Assembly: GCA_030789695.1 (NCBI GenBank)
Contig: CM061142.1
Coordinates: forward strand, 279,551,043-279,615,042
Direction: 5' to 3'
DNA: 64,000 nt
Source of the DNA: Scilla litardierei
Lineage: Eukaryota; Streptophyta; Magnoliopsida; Asparagales; Asparagaceae
Shown piece after piece: positions 34,873 to 46,786 of this stretch (positions are counted from its first letter, which is position 1; every line of letters begins with the position of its first letter). Made by a program: the position numbers and the translations under genes. A model generated the notes under the pieces. It was not told the origin of the DNA. It did no database searches and saw nothing but the letters and a program-made list of their open reading frames with translations.

Positions 34873-36447
34873 AAATTCCCCAAGCTTACCTCTTACTCGT
34901 CCTCGAGGAAGACTAGTAAGAAGCGAACCCGGGAGAGGAATATGATGGAGATGTGAGGCGATGACATGTGATGGAGACATGTGTCCCAATCTTAAATTCA
35001 GCAAATATATGAACCCAAGGATAAAAGAATACGTGAACACACACTATTAACGGTTAGAGCACAATTTCACGCAAAATACTTAAGTCTCGCTCAAATGAAC
35101 ATATTGTGGATTTCAATAAATATAACGAACTTGATAATCAATGAAATGAGAATAGAGCTACACCCTATCATATTTTATCATGAAATATACTAAGTTCACG
35201 AAAATGGATCCAATGTTCACAACTCATTTCTAAGCACTGTTAATATGTCATGATCAAAAAGTTTCAAGCATGCGTGGTGTTTTGTTAAGCATCATGGAAT
35301 GAGTTAGTAGATTCAAATAAGGTAAGGCGTCACCACACTACGCTCGTTTCATGACTCCTAGAACCCATAAACTTTCTCAAGTCTCTATTCTATATAGAAA
35401 GTGTGGTAAGGACATGGAATTTGTGTTTTTATATTGTTTTTGGCTATACAATTTTTATACACATATTTTTCTTTCTTTATATACACGAGATAACTCAATA
35501 TATACAAAAGGCGGCCTATGCATCCCAGACCAAACGGTCTTAGGGCATCGGGTTACAAGGAACCCCAAGGACCTTTTATGTAGGATATTTGTCTGATTTT
35601 TGTATTATTGGGATTTTTGCAAACTCACGTAAACACGATGAAATGCAAAACATGATCAAAGATCATTTATTTGGCTATGCACAAAAGAAAAGGAAAAAAC
35701 ATAGAATCTAGACATGGCTTGGTTTTAAGAATTCTAGTTATCACTACTTTGATTGTCGTGTGGTTATCGTATCTCTTTTGAATTACTAAACATCCATGAA
35801 GCAATAGAATTATCAATCAAATCACGCAAGAATCGAATAATTTTCAAATTTTTATTCATTCATTTTCTGCTCAACTGTTTCGAGAATATGGTTGTGAAAC
35901 TATGGATCTACTATAAAAAAGCATATTAACAATGACACTCTAATCAAGGAATTAAACTCTAATCTAACAGATAGCATAGTTCATAAAAAATAAATCCATA
36001 ATATTTCATAAAAATAAAGCATATGAGACGTAAATAAAGAAGTGAACATGGTTCATCTGAAAATTTAAAGTGTGTTTCCTGACGAAGCAAAGTGCGTGCA
36101 CTATGCACTCCTCCAAGCTTAAACGTCACATTGTCCTCAATGTGTGTATAATATAAATAGAAGACAACGGTAAAATGGGGAGCTACACATCAAAATAATA
36201 TATCTCCCCCAAGCTATGTCAGATGGTGCCCGGTGTGGATAGATCAGCATGAAAATTGGGGAGAGAAGCAAAGTAAGCACCATAATATAAGGGCGGGCAG
36301 TTAAATCATGGAATTGGGTGGGGTGCAAAAGATAATTGAGCAACCATCATATGGGATGGATTTATTAAACTAGAAAAGCATAAAAATCCTATACGGTCCT
36401 CTCGCTGTCGAGAGAATTTGTGTTTATTTAAAGCATAAAAGTTTACA
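34873..36447 (-). other. Tat-like element 3' internal region, non-coding
   Basis: AT-rich sequence without a supported frame, between the polypurine tract and the first remnant frame. Nothing else is recognisable. Confidence 0.55.
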
Positions 36448-37780
36448 CTACAGCTGCACTACTGGATTGATATCACCTGTAGCAAAAGGCAGATCTAGTA
36501 TCTTTGCCGGTGCAGGCAGCTGCTCCAGCTGATCCTTCCGTGGCTCCGCCAGGTGCGTGTCTCCACGGATACTAACGAACTCCAGCAATGCAGCCCATAT
36601 CATCTCCCCAAGGATTCCACATATACCATGTAGGAGACGAGCTGAATCAGTTCGTCTCTGAAAATTTCTCCCATGGTAAATGAATTCCAAAGAAACTCAT
36701 CAACATACATAATGGAAATTAAATCTAGTTGATGATACTTCCCTGAGATTGTATCTCAACTCTCGTGCACTAAGACGGATCTTTCCTTGGTGTTATCTCC
36801 AAGCGTCTCAGGTAACCTCTCATGACGCTCCTCAGGTGGCTCCTCGTTGTGCTCCTCGGCAGGTTCGTCAAGTAGTGACATGTCCAAGCATACCTCTGGT
36901 CCATATTCGTATGTGTGCTGCAAAAGTTACGACATGTCAAAAATATCTGAATCAAAATAAATATTAAATGGAATACATGATTCAGAAATGGAATGGATAA
37001 AAATATCTCCCTGAGTGGAGCAGTAAGCTCTGGTGGGTGGTTCTCTGCAGTAGTACATGGAGGAGGTTGCTGCGGAAGCTCGACTGAAGGTGGGCAATAC
37101 TCGGGCTCCATGTGAGTGTCGGTATCTTCATCCCGAGTATCGTCCTGCTCAACGGTCTGCTCCGGCTTCGCTAGCACGACCTCCTCAATGATAGGCTCTG
37201 GTGGTGCGGGCTGCTCCATATCTTCAACCTATGGAGAGGGGTCAAGGGCAAGAGACGGCTCGGGCAGGACATTATAGACAATGCCATCGTTGCCTTTGCT
37301 GGTCTCGTCCTTGGTGGCAATATAGAAATGCAGGGTGTCTCCCCCAAGCTGAACGTGAAGATCAACCACAATAGTACCTGCAGCAAGCACATGATTCATA
37401 ATAAAATTAATAAGCACTCGTTCAGATGGATCATCACCTGCCATAACAGCTAATGAGCCCGTCGATCGAACGTAATGCAGCATGCGTGCCATATCTGTTG
37501 CTAAATGAAGATCATCGATGGTATTCACTTACATTCTGTTCATAGATTCCCTTGAAGGTCCATGTAACCCTTTGGTGAAGAAGTGGAGTAACTCAGCGTC
37601 ATCAACCCCATGTTCTGTCGTATTTATCCATAAATCTTCTAATTTGTCCACGGCTCGCCAGAAGCATTCTCCATCAGCCTGCCTGAAATTGGCGATCCTC
37701 GGTCTATAAAATTTTGGAACATGCTCTTTGCTCCAGTAGGGGATACCATCGTTGCACCAAATATGCACCTGATCAAACAA
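36448..37780 (-). pseudogene. Gag-like remnants of Tat-like element
   Basis: Minus-strand frames at 37529-37780, 37229-37528 (same register, separated by one TAA) and 36770-37219 (Pro/Glu-rich), plus 36448-36690. The first contains RQADGECF..A.DKLEDLW......G........FFTKGL, which resembles the gag pattern of Tat/Athila elements (acidic E-x-F, then an HG loop, then F-x-GL). The TAA falls inside GTAAGT, so an intron donor is possible there. No zinc knuckle or protease is seen. A captured host gene fragment is an alternative. The match is by pattern only. Confidence 0.45.
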
Positions 37781-37940
37781 AGATAAATAACCTGGAAAAG
37801 AACGTCAATGACACAAGAGAGATAAAGATAATAATAATGCGGCGGTGGGGAAAAATCTCTTATTGTTTCTTTTTATAAATTTTTATTTTTATTCGAAGTC
37901 TAACAACCTAATTGTGATAAATAGATAATATGGAGGAACG

Positions 37941-37960
37941 CCTCCCCGGCAACGGCGTCA
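37941..37960 (-). promoter_or_regulatory. Primer binding site of Tat-like element
   Basis: The minus strand reads TGACGCCGTTGCCGGGGAGG, differing by one transition (G to A) from the Tat/Athila-type site, 6 bases inside the 5' LTR. Confidence 0.8.
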
Positions 37961-37966
37961 AAAACT

Positions 37967-39850
37967 TGTTCAGGTTCCGGACTTGCACCCGGAAGCGTGA
38001 ATGTCGTTTTACCGCAAGTGCATGGTATATATATATCTGCAAGCGGGTATCGTATCCACAGAGAGGCGGTGTCACACTACCTATCGATCCTATGCTGACT
38101 TAGGCTTCGATGTTTTATTTGGTGGAGATGTGTTATGGAGTGTCATGATTGAGATGGATGTGGAATGCGAGGGTGTCACATGGCAAGGCACATCGAGACA
38201 TAAAAGAAAACAAAAAGGACAAAGAGAAACAGTCGAGAGAAATATCACGAGGACGTTGGGAATCCCCAATAGGGCCTTCGGGTTTGGACAACAGGTTAAG
38301 GCTGCCTTCGTTGGACGATGGATGAGGGTAGGAGTGTCACATCCGTAGATGGGAACGAGCGTTTAACTTCCGTCTTCACGCCCGGCTAACGCCTCCCTAT
38401 GCGGAGCAATGCTTTCGCAGTCGGCTTCGCACGGGGACGCGCGCATTAAGCTTGACACTTAATCCCGCATCGCAATCCAAGTCCACTCGCATGGTAAACG
38501 GGATGCGACGCCACTCTATGATTGGTTCTAGCGGTCGAGCAACTCTCGTAGTCATCGACTAGCAGATCGGGGGTTAGTGGTCCCCCCCGGCTCTCGAGTC
38601 ACTCACATGAGCGCGTGCCCCGAAAAACAGCCCCTAAGCCCAAATCGGATTCGTGTGGATTCTCCCTAGGACGTGGAGTCGCTTTCGTGATCCTCCGATC
38701 CTGAGGCTAATCCTCCAAAACCCTTGTTCAGACCACTGTAGAGCAACCTAGATTTATCCAAGGTTAACATATCATCTAAGCCCTAGAATCCTAGGGTTCA
38801 TCCCTAATCCTAGCAATAGATCTACTCAATCATTGCACACGAGATATGAACAATAGTAATCAACATTGAAAGCAAATAAAAGGAAAACAATTAAGGATTC
38901 GACACCGAAAACAATTGAGAAAGACAATAAAAAGGATTTAACAAAGGAAATACTTAGCTAATGAAGATCCGATACATAAACATCCAAAAGGGGGCCGATG
39001 GCATAACCTAGCATCTGAAAATCGTCCCCCAAGACAGAAAATAGATGAAATGGGATAAAAACCAGATCCCCCAAATGATGGATGCACCTCCCTATTTATA
39101 TCCCCCAACAAAAACCTAGAAAAATCCCTAAAAAGCAGTCTGCTGACATAGCGCTCGGTCGAGTGCGCCCTAGCGCTCCCTTGTGCTTTGGCTGCTTGGT
39201 ACGCGAAAAGCGACCGCTCGGTCGAGTAGGCTAGCCGCTCGACCGCTCGAGCGACAAAGCTTGGAGTTCGACCGCTCGATCGACCTCCTTGTAGAATCCA
39301 TGTCGCTCGGTCGGAATTGATGTCGCTCGGTCGAGCGGTTGGCCGCTCGACCAAGCGAATTAACTCCAATTTTAGTAGAGTTTGAAGGCAAAGCTTGGAG
39401 TTCCCTGACGGCTGGCTCGGTCGAGCGTTGGGTGTCGCTCGATCGAGCGAGTTGGATCGCTCGACCGAGCGGCCCCTCGCAGCTTGGCTCCTCCTTCATG
39501 GTGTCATAGCTCGGTCGAGCGCATGGAGCGCTTGACCAAGCGACCTGGAACTCAACTCCAAGCTTCTCTTCTCCTCTCTTCTCTTTTTCTTTGCTTCTTC
39601 TTTCTTGCTTCGCATTTGCTCCCCAGCAGCTTTGAGTCGTCAAATGCGGCGCCTCTGGTGCTCCGTTGTCGGTGTCCGTGCCATCTTATCCAATATACTC
39701 CGAATTGCTCGATATTCCCTGAAATACAAACAAACGCTCTTAAAGTCAAATAGTTCCAGTTATTAGCGTAAAAGCGTATAAAATCGGGATTTTAAGCAAT
39801 CATTTTGACTGCAATCATATATATATAATGTGGAATATTATGACACATCA
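37967..39850 (-). repeat. 5' LTR of Tat-like element
   Basis: 1884 bp, pairs with 33048-34872. Contains the GCTCGGTCGAGCG array at 39148-39545. Confidence 0.93.
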
Positions 39851-40015
39851 ATTCTTTAAATGCTTCATTCCTTTAATCTATGGCCTCGATTGACTTCACT
39901 TAGCTTTAATATTCAATTTCATATATCTACACTTATAGATCATTAGCACACATAAATGTTTGCTCATTATCAAAACCTATATCATGATGAATCAATATTC
40001 AACATTCTCCTCCTT
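39851..40015 (-). repeat. 3' LTR of Sirevirus A, second part, and polypurine tract
   Basis: Resumes the Sirevirus A LTR after the Tat-like element and ends TTCAACA at 40004. The minus strand of 40005-40015 reads AAAGGAGGAGAA, the PPT. Confidence 0.85.
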
Positions 40016-40718
40016 TATTACGATGACAAACATATAAAACATAAAATATAAAAACTATACTTACTTCCTCTGTAAAGATGCATATTGGTAAAATAAACAT
40101 ATTAAAGCTCTCACTGTATTATTGCATGTTAGTAGTAAGCATATGTATCATGGATTGTGCAAGTTACTCAAAAATATATAATCTTTAGTTGTATACATTG
40201 GTTATATTCCTTTTATGCACTATAACCAATTTTAATCAATTAGTGTCCATGGAATAAAAATCAAACAATGTATGCGCAAGTTACCAAAAAATATAAATAT
40301 TTTCACATCAATTCACTGCATACCAATTATCTTTTTATCTTTTCATATGTCATATTTTAACATATTTTATGACATCTCAGTTCTCTCCATTAGACATTAT
40401 CAAAAGGGGGACTCAATATTTTATATCTATTTTATAGTTCATTCTCACTAATTATTCCTAATTCTTTTTTCAGTTTAATAAATGAATCAATTTTAAAAAG
40501 CCTCTGTGAGAAAATATGTATGTATGAATATATTTTAATTGTCTTTTTTCGTTGTACGATAATCTTGAAAATGATGTCTAGCATTAATATGTTTGGTTCT
40601 AAAATGATACACAAAATTTTTCAGTTAGATTGATTGCATTTGTGTTATTACAATATATTAAAGATGATGAACACTTAACTCCATAATCAGCTAATGTTTG
40701 TCTCATCCAAAGGACTTA
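40016..40718 (-). pseudogene. Sirevirus A Pol C-terminal end, decayed
   Basis: The minus frame 40432-40614 retains the order EPNILMLD (from the KHID.RH motif), the place of the IADIFTKPL motif (lost) and KLKKELGIISENEL, which matches RLRRELGIMGESEI at the end of the intact Sirevirus C pol (53936-54187). RNase H tail of a dead polyprotein; interrupted at 40718 by the solo LTR. Confidence 0.7.
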
Positions 40719-42614
40719 TGTAGGATCTGAAACTATAGAGAGAAAACACTAAGGGGGTGAATAATGCTTTATAACAATTTTAAGTAAATTACGCCAAATT
40801 AAATATCCCTTAAGCAACCTTAGTGCGGAATTAAAAGAGAGAGCAACAATCACAGAAAAACAAACGCAAACAAACGTTATACCCTGATTTGGATTCACCA
40901 AGTCTCCCCGACTCTGAGTTTCCCCGACTCCTTTGAATCCTACTCCAGCAACACACTTGCAAACCCGTTAGTCATTAGTGATTCACTAATACCCACTTGT
41001 CAAAATCTGACAAGTGAAAAACCAATACACTTTCTTCCACTTCCCATAACCAGGGAATGGACTACTCTCACAACCGAGAGGAACTTCTCAAGTATCAAGA
41101 GAAAATTAGAACAGAAATATGAAACAATTTCCACAACCTATGCATTGAATAATACTTAGAATGAGGCAATGAGGTGTGATGTGCTCTAAATGATGAGAGT
41201 ATGATAACTTACTACTTGTCTCAAGAAGATTAGTAATGAATGCTAGAAGTTTGATCTTGAAAGCTTTGGAGACAAGTTGAAACTTAGAGCTTGAGCTTGA
41301 ATGGCTTTGAATGCTCTTTTAAAACTCTAGTGAAGAATTGATGACTTGAATTCACTTGAGAGTTGTATTGAATGAAGTCTTAATAGTTTCGCTAACTTCT
41401 CAAGGCAAGACATCAAAGCCCTTTAAAGGGTTCACCAAATTTTGTCCAAATTCTGTTAAAAATCCCAATCATTAAATGCTGAAAACGACTATTAACAGGC
41501 AAAAATCCTAGTTACCAGTCGCCTGAAGTAGAACAACCATGCGACTATTGTACTGTTCTGTTTGGGTCATAAATGCAATCTAACGGACACTTGACAGACG
41601 TCTGAAGAAGGCTTCCCAGGCGTCTAGTCCACTATACAGTCGTCTAGCTCAAAGGCGACAGACGCCTGACCATACACACAGTGTGGGACTGAATTACTTG
41701 GAATAAATTGGTCCGAATATCCAGACGTCTGATGTTCAGCATCCAGACGTCTGGAAACAGATCTTCAGACGCCTTAATCAAGACTTGACTGCAGAGTTTA
41801 AGATACTGGAATTTGGTTCGTAATTAACCAGACGTTTGATGTATATCATCCAGACGTCTGATACAAAGTGTAGACGTCTGAAAACATAACATCAGACATC
41901 TGATTTCTGTCATCAGCACAAGCTGTATATCATCCAGGCATCTGATACAATGTGTAGATGTCTGAAAACATAACATCAGACATCTGATTTCTGTCAGTCA
42001 GCACAGGCTGAGATAATGGAAGTTCGGCTAGAATTAATCAGACGTCTGGAGTTCTTCATCCAGGCTCCTGACACATTGTGCAGACGTCTGGAATGAGAAC
42101 TTCAGGCGTATGTACTGGGTAGGGCTTTGGAGAACTAAATATGCATGAGCACCAGGCATCTGGAGATCAACTACCAGGCGCTTGGATATGCTGAAAGACT
42201 TTATTTCGAGTTTATGCAATATCTAACCCTATGACACTCAATGATATATGATCTAGAGTGTTGTGAGTGTTATTAGTGATATTCTATCAAGTATATTCAA
42301 GGTTTAATATGCTAATTCAACTAAGAAGTAAAAAAGAAAGATATACATGTTTTATTCTCTTCACTTCCTATTAAATTCCTTGAAGACTTTCATTTGAGCT
42401 TATTGAGTCCAACGCTTTGATTTTCTTGCGTTCACTTCTTGATTTCCATGCTTTATTGATTGATGTCATTGCATCAATAATCCGAGTCATCATCTTCATT
42501 TGATATGACTTTGTCTACATTGATGATGCTTTCATTAACTACAAAACATATGGATTGGTCATAATTGATTATGTTTTTATCATCAAAACCACATTGGGAA
42601 ACCAATATTCAACA
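40719..42614 (-). mobile_element. Solo LTR of a Sirevirus-type element (1896 bp)
   Basis: Starts TGTAGGATC, ends ATATTCAACA, flanked by ACTTA (40714-40718) and ACTTG (42615-42619), one transition apart. No second copy and no interior in the window. The host Sirevirus A pol reads on across it, so it is a solo LTR left by LTR-LTR recombination. The end sequence matches Sirevirus LTRs in minus orientation. Confidence 0.82.
41515..42185 (-). promoter_or_regulatory. CAGACGTCTG palindrome array in solo LTR
   Basis: More than fifteen perfect or near copies of the 10-bp palindrome CAGACGTCTG over 670 bp, often in pairs 15-25 bp apart. The GACGTC core contains ACGT, the plant bZIP contact sequence. 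A weak TATA-like TTTAAAGG lies downstream on the minus strand near 41420. Confidence 0.7.
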
Positions 42615-43607
42615 ACTTGTACTCATGCTAAACTGACAGCCATGTATTTTGCTTTGGTTGTAGATAATAAACTGAGTTTTGATTCTTACTAAACCAAGAC
42701 AATAAGGAATGGCCCAAAAAGAGACAAGTCCTACTAGTATATTTTTCTATCAGTTTTGCAGCCGGTAAAGTCAGCATCACTATATGAAATAAGGTTAAAT
42801 GTGCTTCCTTTTGAATAAAATAAACCATAGTCGATTGTGAACTTAAGGTATCTAAGGATAGCTTCACAGTTTTTAAGTGTGATTGTTTAAGGTTGGACTA
42901 AAATATAGCACAAATACACATACTAAACATGATATATGGTCAACTTATAGTTAAATAAAGTAAAGATCCAATCATATCTCCATTTGTCTTTTGATCAATA
43001 CTTTTACCAAAGGGGTCTTTGTCAAGAGAAGTAGATATAGCCATTGGAGTGTCTTTGCAGCTTGAGTTCTCCATCCCAAAATGCTATAGAAGCTTTTTTG
43101 CATATGTGTCTTAATGGATGAAGATTCCTTCTTTGGGTTGCTTTATATGAAGCCCGATGAAGAATGTGAGCTCATCCATATGACTGATCTTAAATCGTCG
43201 TGCATGATCTTAGAAAACTCATTGCATAAAGTTTCATTAGTAAACCCAAAGATTATATCATCAACATAAAGTTGAATTAAAATTATATCTTTTTCAATTC
43301 TTTTAATAAAAAGGGTTGTCTACTTTACAATATTATGTTCAGAATTTAAAAGAAAATTCTTTAATCTTTCATACCAAGCCATAAGTGCTTGTTTTAAATC
43401 ATATAAGGCTTTCTTTAGTTTAAAAGATCATTTGGATATATTTCATACATGTTAGAATTCCCCTCTTGATCTTTGCCCTTAGATGATGATGACACATCAA
43501 GTGTTGGCTTTTGATATTTGTTTTCGGGAGTGCATCAAATTTGATTTTCAGAAGTGGCTACTGACGCATAATCAAAAATAATTTCATTAATATCACAAAT
43601 CAATATA
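42615..43607 (-). pseudogene. Sirevirus A RT/RNase H, decayed
   Basis: Minus-strand remnants in several frames: LFLGHSLLSWFSKNQNSV (RNase H, compare [16 protein letters not shown] in Sirevirus C) at 42628-42800, and the RT signature with LYVDDIIFG near 43250-43290 with DLKQAL.AWYERL upstream. Many stops and frameshifts. The left flank of the hAT-like insertion falls in the linker between integrase and RT. Confidence 0.75.
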
Positions 43608-44206
43608 TTCATTACTATGGTGGCAATTTTTGGCCCAACACGATAGCCCGACACGGGCCCAATATGATAAGAACGTGCCTAGGCCGGAAAATTTGGACCG
43701 AAATCCTTATCAGGTCGGTCCGGCCCGGCCCGGTTCATTTTCGTGTTGGGTCCGGGCCAAGCTATTCGGCCCATTGGACGACACGACACGGCACAGAATC
43801 CTTTTGAGTTTGCTTGACCTCCCAAGTAAACACATTTGCCCAAACTACAAACCTCCAACTACTATCGAAAGATTTCAACTCGTTCTGATACGGTATATCG
43901 ATTGATTTGGAGAAGGGCTAATCATTCAAGAAGAGCAAAGCAAGAGTCTGAATTAGAAACATATTGCTCATAACAATCACAAAAATAAATAAAATTTGCA
44001 AGGACTGTAACTCATATGAGGCTGTCCATGCTAACTATTGAAGAACCTGATGTCTGCAACACGAATAAGCAAAGGACTTCATGAATAAGAAACGAGATAT
44101 CTACTGCTGCTGTCAAACATCTAAACAGATGGACAAATATACAGAATAAACAAACATGAGCATGTATTCTGATTCATGAGATGAAGCTTTAATTTATATA
44201 ACACAC

Positions 44207-46406
44207 TGTAACAGCCCACTTATTTAGACCCCCTCCCCCTTTTCTTTTCTCTCTCACGCCAACCCATTCGACGAAGCCCACTCGGGCTTCGTTTCGTTCG
44301 TTTGCCCCCTCGCCTCCTCATTTCATTCGACGAAAGCCATAAGGGCTTCGACGCGTCTCTCTCTCTCTCTCTGCAAGCCCTCGCTAGGGCTTTCGTCGAC
44401 GTCGCTTCGATTCGACGCATCACCCATCGTCCTCTCTCTCGTCCTTCTCCTATGAAGGACTCGACGTCCTACTGGGGCCTCTCCGAGGCTGCCACTCCCT
44501 CTCTGCGAGGACAACGTCCTTCTCTATCGGTTCCTCCGACTCTATAAGTCCCCTCTTCTCCCCTTCTTCATGTTACAGAAACACTGTAAGTATCTCGCCA
44601 TATTTTCGGAGCTTTTTCAACTACTTTCTGCGGCTTCTCTGAGTTGATCCTTGTGGGATCTTACTGTGGCTTCGGTTCCTTAAATTTCTTTGGTTTATCG
44701 ATGGATTTTCGGTAGACTCTATCCCCATATACTTCAGTTTTTAATTTCGATTTTTACACGGGAGATGATGATCTAGGAGTATCATTAAGGTTTGATTTCC
44801 CTACGTTTATTTAGAGGGGTTGGATTCCCTTGCCTGCTTGTGTGGGGGTCCCGGGGTCTCAACGTTGGGCTGTATTGGGTTCGGCTAACCTCCTTGCTTG
44901 TTTTTCTAGGGCTTCGACTTAGGGTTTGGGCATGTTCTTGCTTACTACTTGGGTTCCCTTGCTGGTTGTTGGGTTCAGTGGCTTTTCTGCTTCCTGTTGG
45001 TTGCGACTGGCCCTTCTGTTTGTTGTCTTGGGTCCTTGGGTGGTTGTTGGTTGCATCTGGCTTCTTCTGCTTACAATTTGGGTTCGACTGGTTCCCATAC
45101 TCGCTGTTTTGGGTCTCGGTGGGATTTGAGCCATATTCCCCTGCTGTCTTGGTCGTTAGCCCCTGGTTCCTTGCTAAACACCCCGGGGATCTTGTCGTAG
45201 GCACGATTCCCCCCCCCCCCCACTACGTGATGAAAGACCCCAAATCTGATCCATCTGGCCTAGAACCTCTAAAGCCATTATGAGTTTGACTTTCGGATTT
45301 TTCTTTATTAAAGCAATTATTGTGTTTTCATCGTTTCTTGGTTCATTGAATGGAAAGTTAATGTGTTGTTTCTTTTAATATTCGTTCACTCTGAAATATC
45401 ATGATATGGGACATATCTCTGCTTCTCTTTATCACGATGCCAGCTTTATTGTTAGCTTTATTGTTATACCATTTAATTATATCCTTTAGCATGCTAGTAC
45501 CAAGAAGTTTGATATTGTGTTAAATTGCGTAATCCAAGGGACGTTACTCGTGATATCACTGATGAGAAATAACTGGTGGAATTGAGATTAGCTCTGACAT
45601 GTCTAGTTGCTACATTCAATTATTATCTAAGGACCCCATTGACTACGTAGTTTACATGATGTTAAACTTTGACCACATTACGACACTAAAAATGTTAATT
45701 AATTAATTTAGTTTGACTCGCCAGTTTTTGGAAACGCTTATGATTGCGAGAGTGCAGAAGAGATTGGAACCGGTCTTTTGGCCCCTTTCTGGGAGGATTT
45801 TCATTTTAAGATATATCACTTTTTCCATGTACTAACATTTGAATGGATCCAGAGTAGTCTGTTACTCGGCCCGGGGTAGCACTCTTGCGGTCCAAGAAGG
45901 TCTTCGGGTTGCACATTGCACTCTCGCTCATAAATCACGGCCTAGAATTGATTCACTTTAGTGAGTACCACCTTACAGTAGTTGAGGACACGAATGATCA
46001 TAACATGTTACATCTTTGTACTGTACCATCATATTTGTGCTGTCATATCTCCTTTTGTGCATTGTTTCATGTCGGATGTTTATATATTGTTTACTCTATT
46101 GAGCTGTTGTTCGACTTCTGTTACCCCACTAGGTGACACACATGATCATACGGAGGCGCCTGAGCACGAGGAGTCAGAGCTTCCGATGCATGACTTGAGC
46201 CTCAAGGGCTGCAGGTGAGTGTTGTATTTACATTTCAGTCATAGTGTAAAATTGTATAGTTATTCACTGATTAGAGTTGTGTTAACTTGTTATGTCATGA
46301 GTATTTTATTTCTTTTTGCACTGCTCCACATTGAATTCACTGGCACCTGCAGGACTTGCATATAGTTGTACAAATTGTGACGGCACCTGGGGAACGACGC
46401 ATTACA
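44207..46406 (+). repeat. 5' LTR of LTR-only element (2200 bp)
   Basis: TGTAAC...TTACA. Contains inverted motif pairs, a TATA-like box (TATAAG, 44543-44548) and a GTAAGT donor at 44585 that could start a leader intron. A C-rich run at about 45210-45222 and repeats of about 45 bp (TTGGGTCCTTGG words) near 44985-45070 are also present. Long open frames here come from these repeats. Confidence 0.9.
44263..44530 (+). promoter_or_regulatory. Inverted-motif cluster upstream of TATA in LTR-only element
   Basis: Alternating CGACGAAGCCC and GGGCTTCGTTTCG half-sites (for example GAAGCCC-ACTC-GGGCTTC), then AGGACTCGACGTCCT and AGGACAACGTCCT near-palindromes, ending about 15 bp before TATAAG at 44543. 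The counterpart in the right LTR is at about 46600-46960. Confidence 0.6.
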
Positions 46407-46537
46407 AAGTGGTGGCATATGTAGGTCTGCGCAATGCCTCATGAACATTGTAGAGAAGGCAGTAAGTACGATACTCTACTGACTCGATCTACCTTATAGG
46501 AATTTCGAGTACGGAATTTTTTGCAAGGTGGGTAGAA
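46407..46537 (+). other. Entire interior of the LTR-only element
   Basis: 131 bp: a TGGTGGCATATGTAGGTC block near 46411 (candidate primer site, matching the gypsy at 12847) and AAGGTGGGTAGAA (PPT) immediately before the right LTR. No coding potential. Confidence 0.8.
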
Positions 46538-46715
46538 TGTAACGGCCTATTTATTTAGACCCCTTCCCCCATTTCTTTGCTCTCCCACGCCGGCCCATTT
46601 GACGAAGCCCACTCGAGTTTCGTTTCGTTCATTTGCAACCTCGTCCCCTCATTTCATTCGACGAAAGCCCTAAGGGCTTCGACGCATCTCTCTCTCTCTC
46701 AGGGCTTTCGACGCA

Positions 46716-46786
<71 letters not shown>

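Larger units (their letters stand above)
33048..39850 (-). mobile_element. Tat-like non-autonomous LTR element
   Basis: 6803 bp with target duplication ATTCT (33043-33047 and 39851-39855), inserted in the Sirevirus A LTR. LTRs of 1825 and 1884 bp start TGTTC(A/G)GGTTCCGG and end ACACATCA. A minus-strand site at 37941-37960 is one base from TGGCGCCGTTGCCGGGGA, the primer site typical of Tat/Athila gypsy elements. The 3.1 kb interior holds gag-like remnants only; no protease, RT or integrase motif was found. Confidence 0.85.

Noticed and set aside
44785..45283. Long Trp/Leu/Cys-rich open frames in the LTR-only element (also 47225-47739)
   Set aside because: They arise from the 45-bp tandem repeats within the LTR and differ between the two LTR copies. 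No conserved domain.
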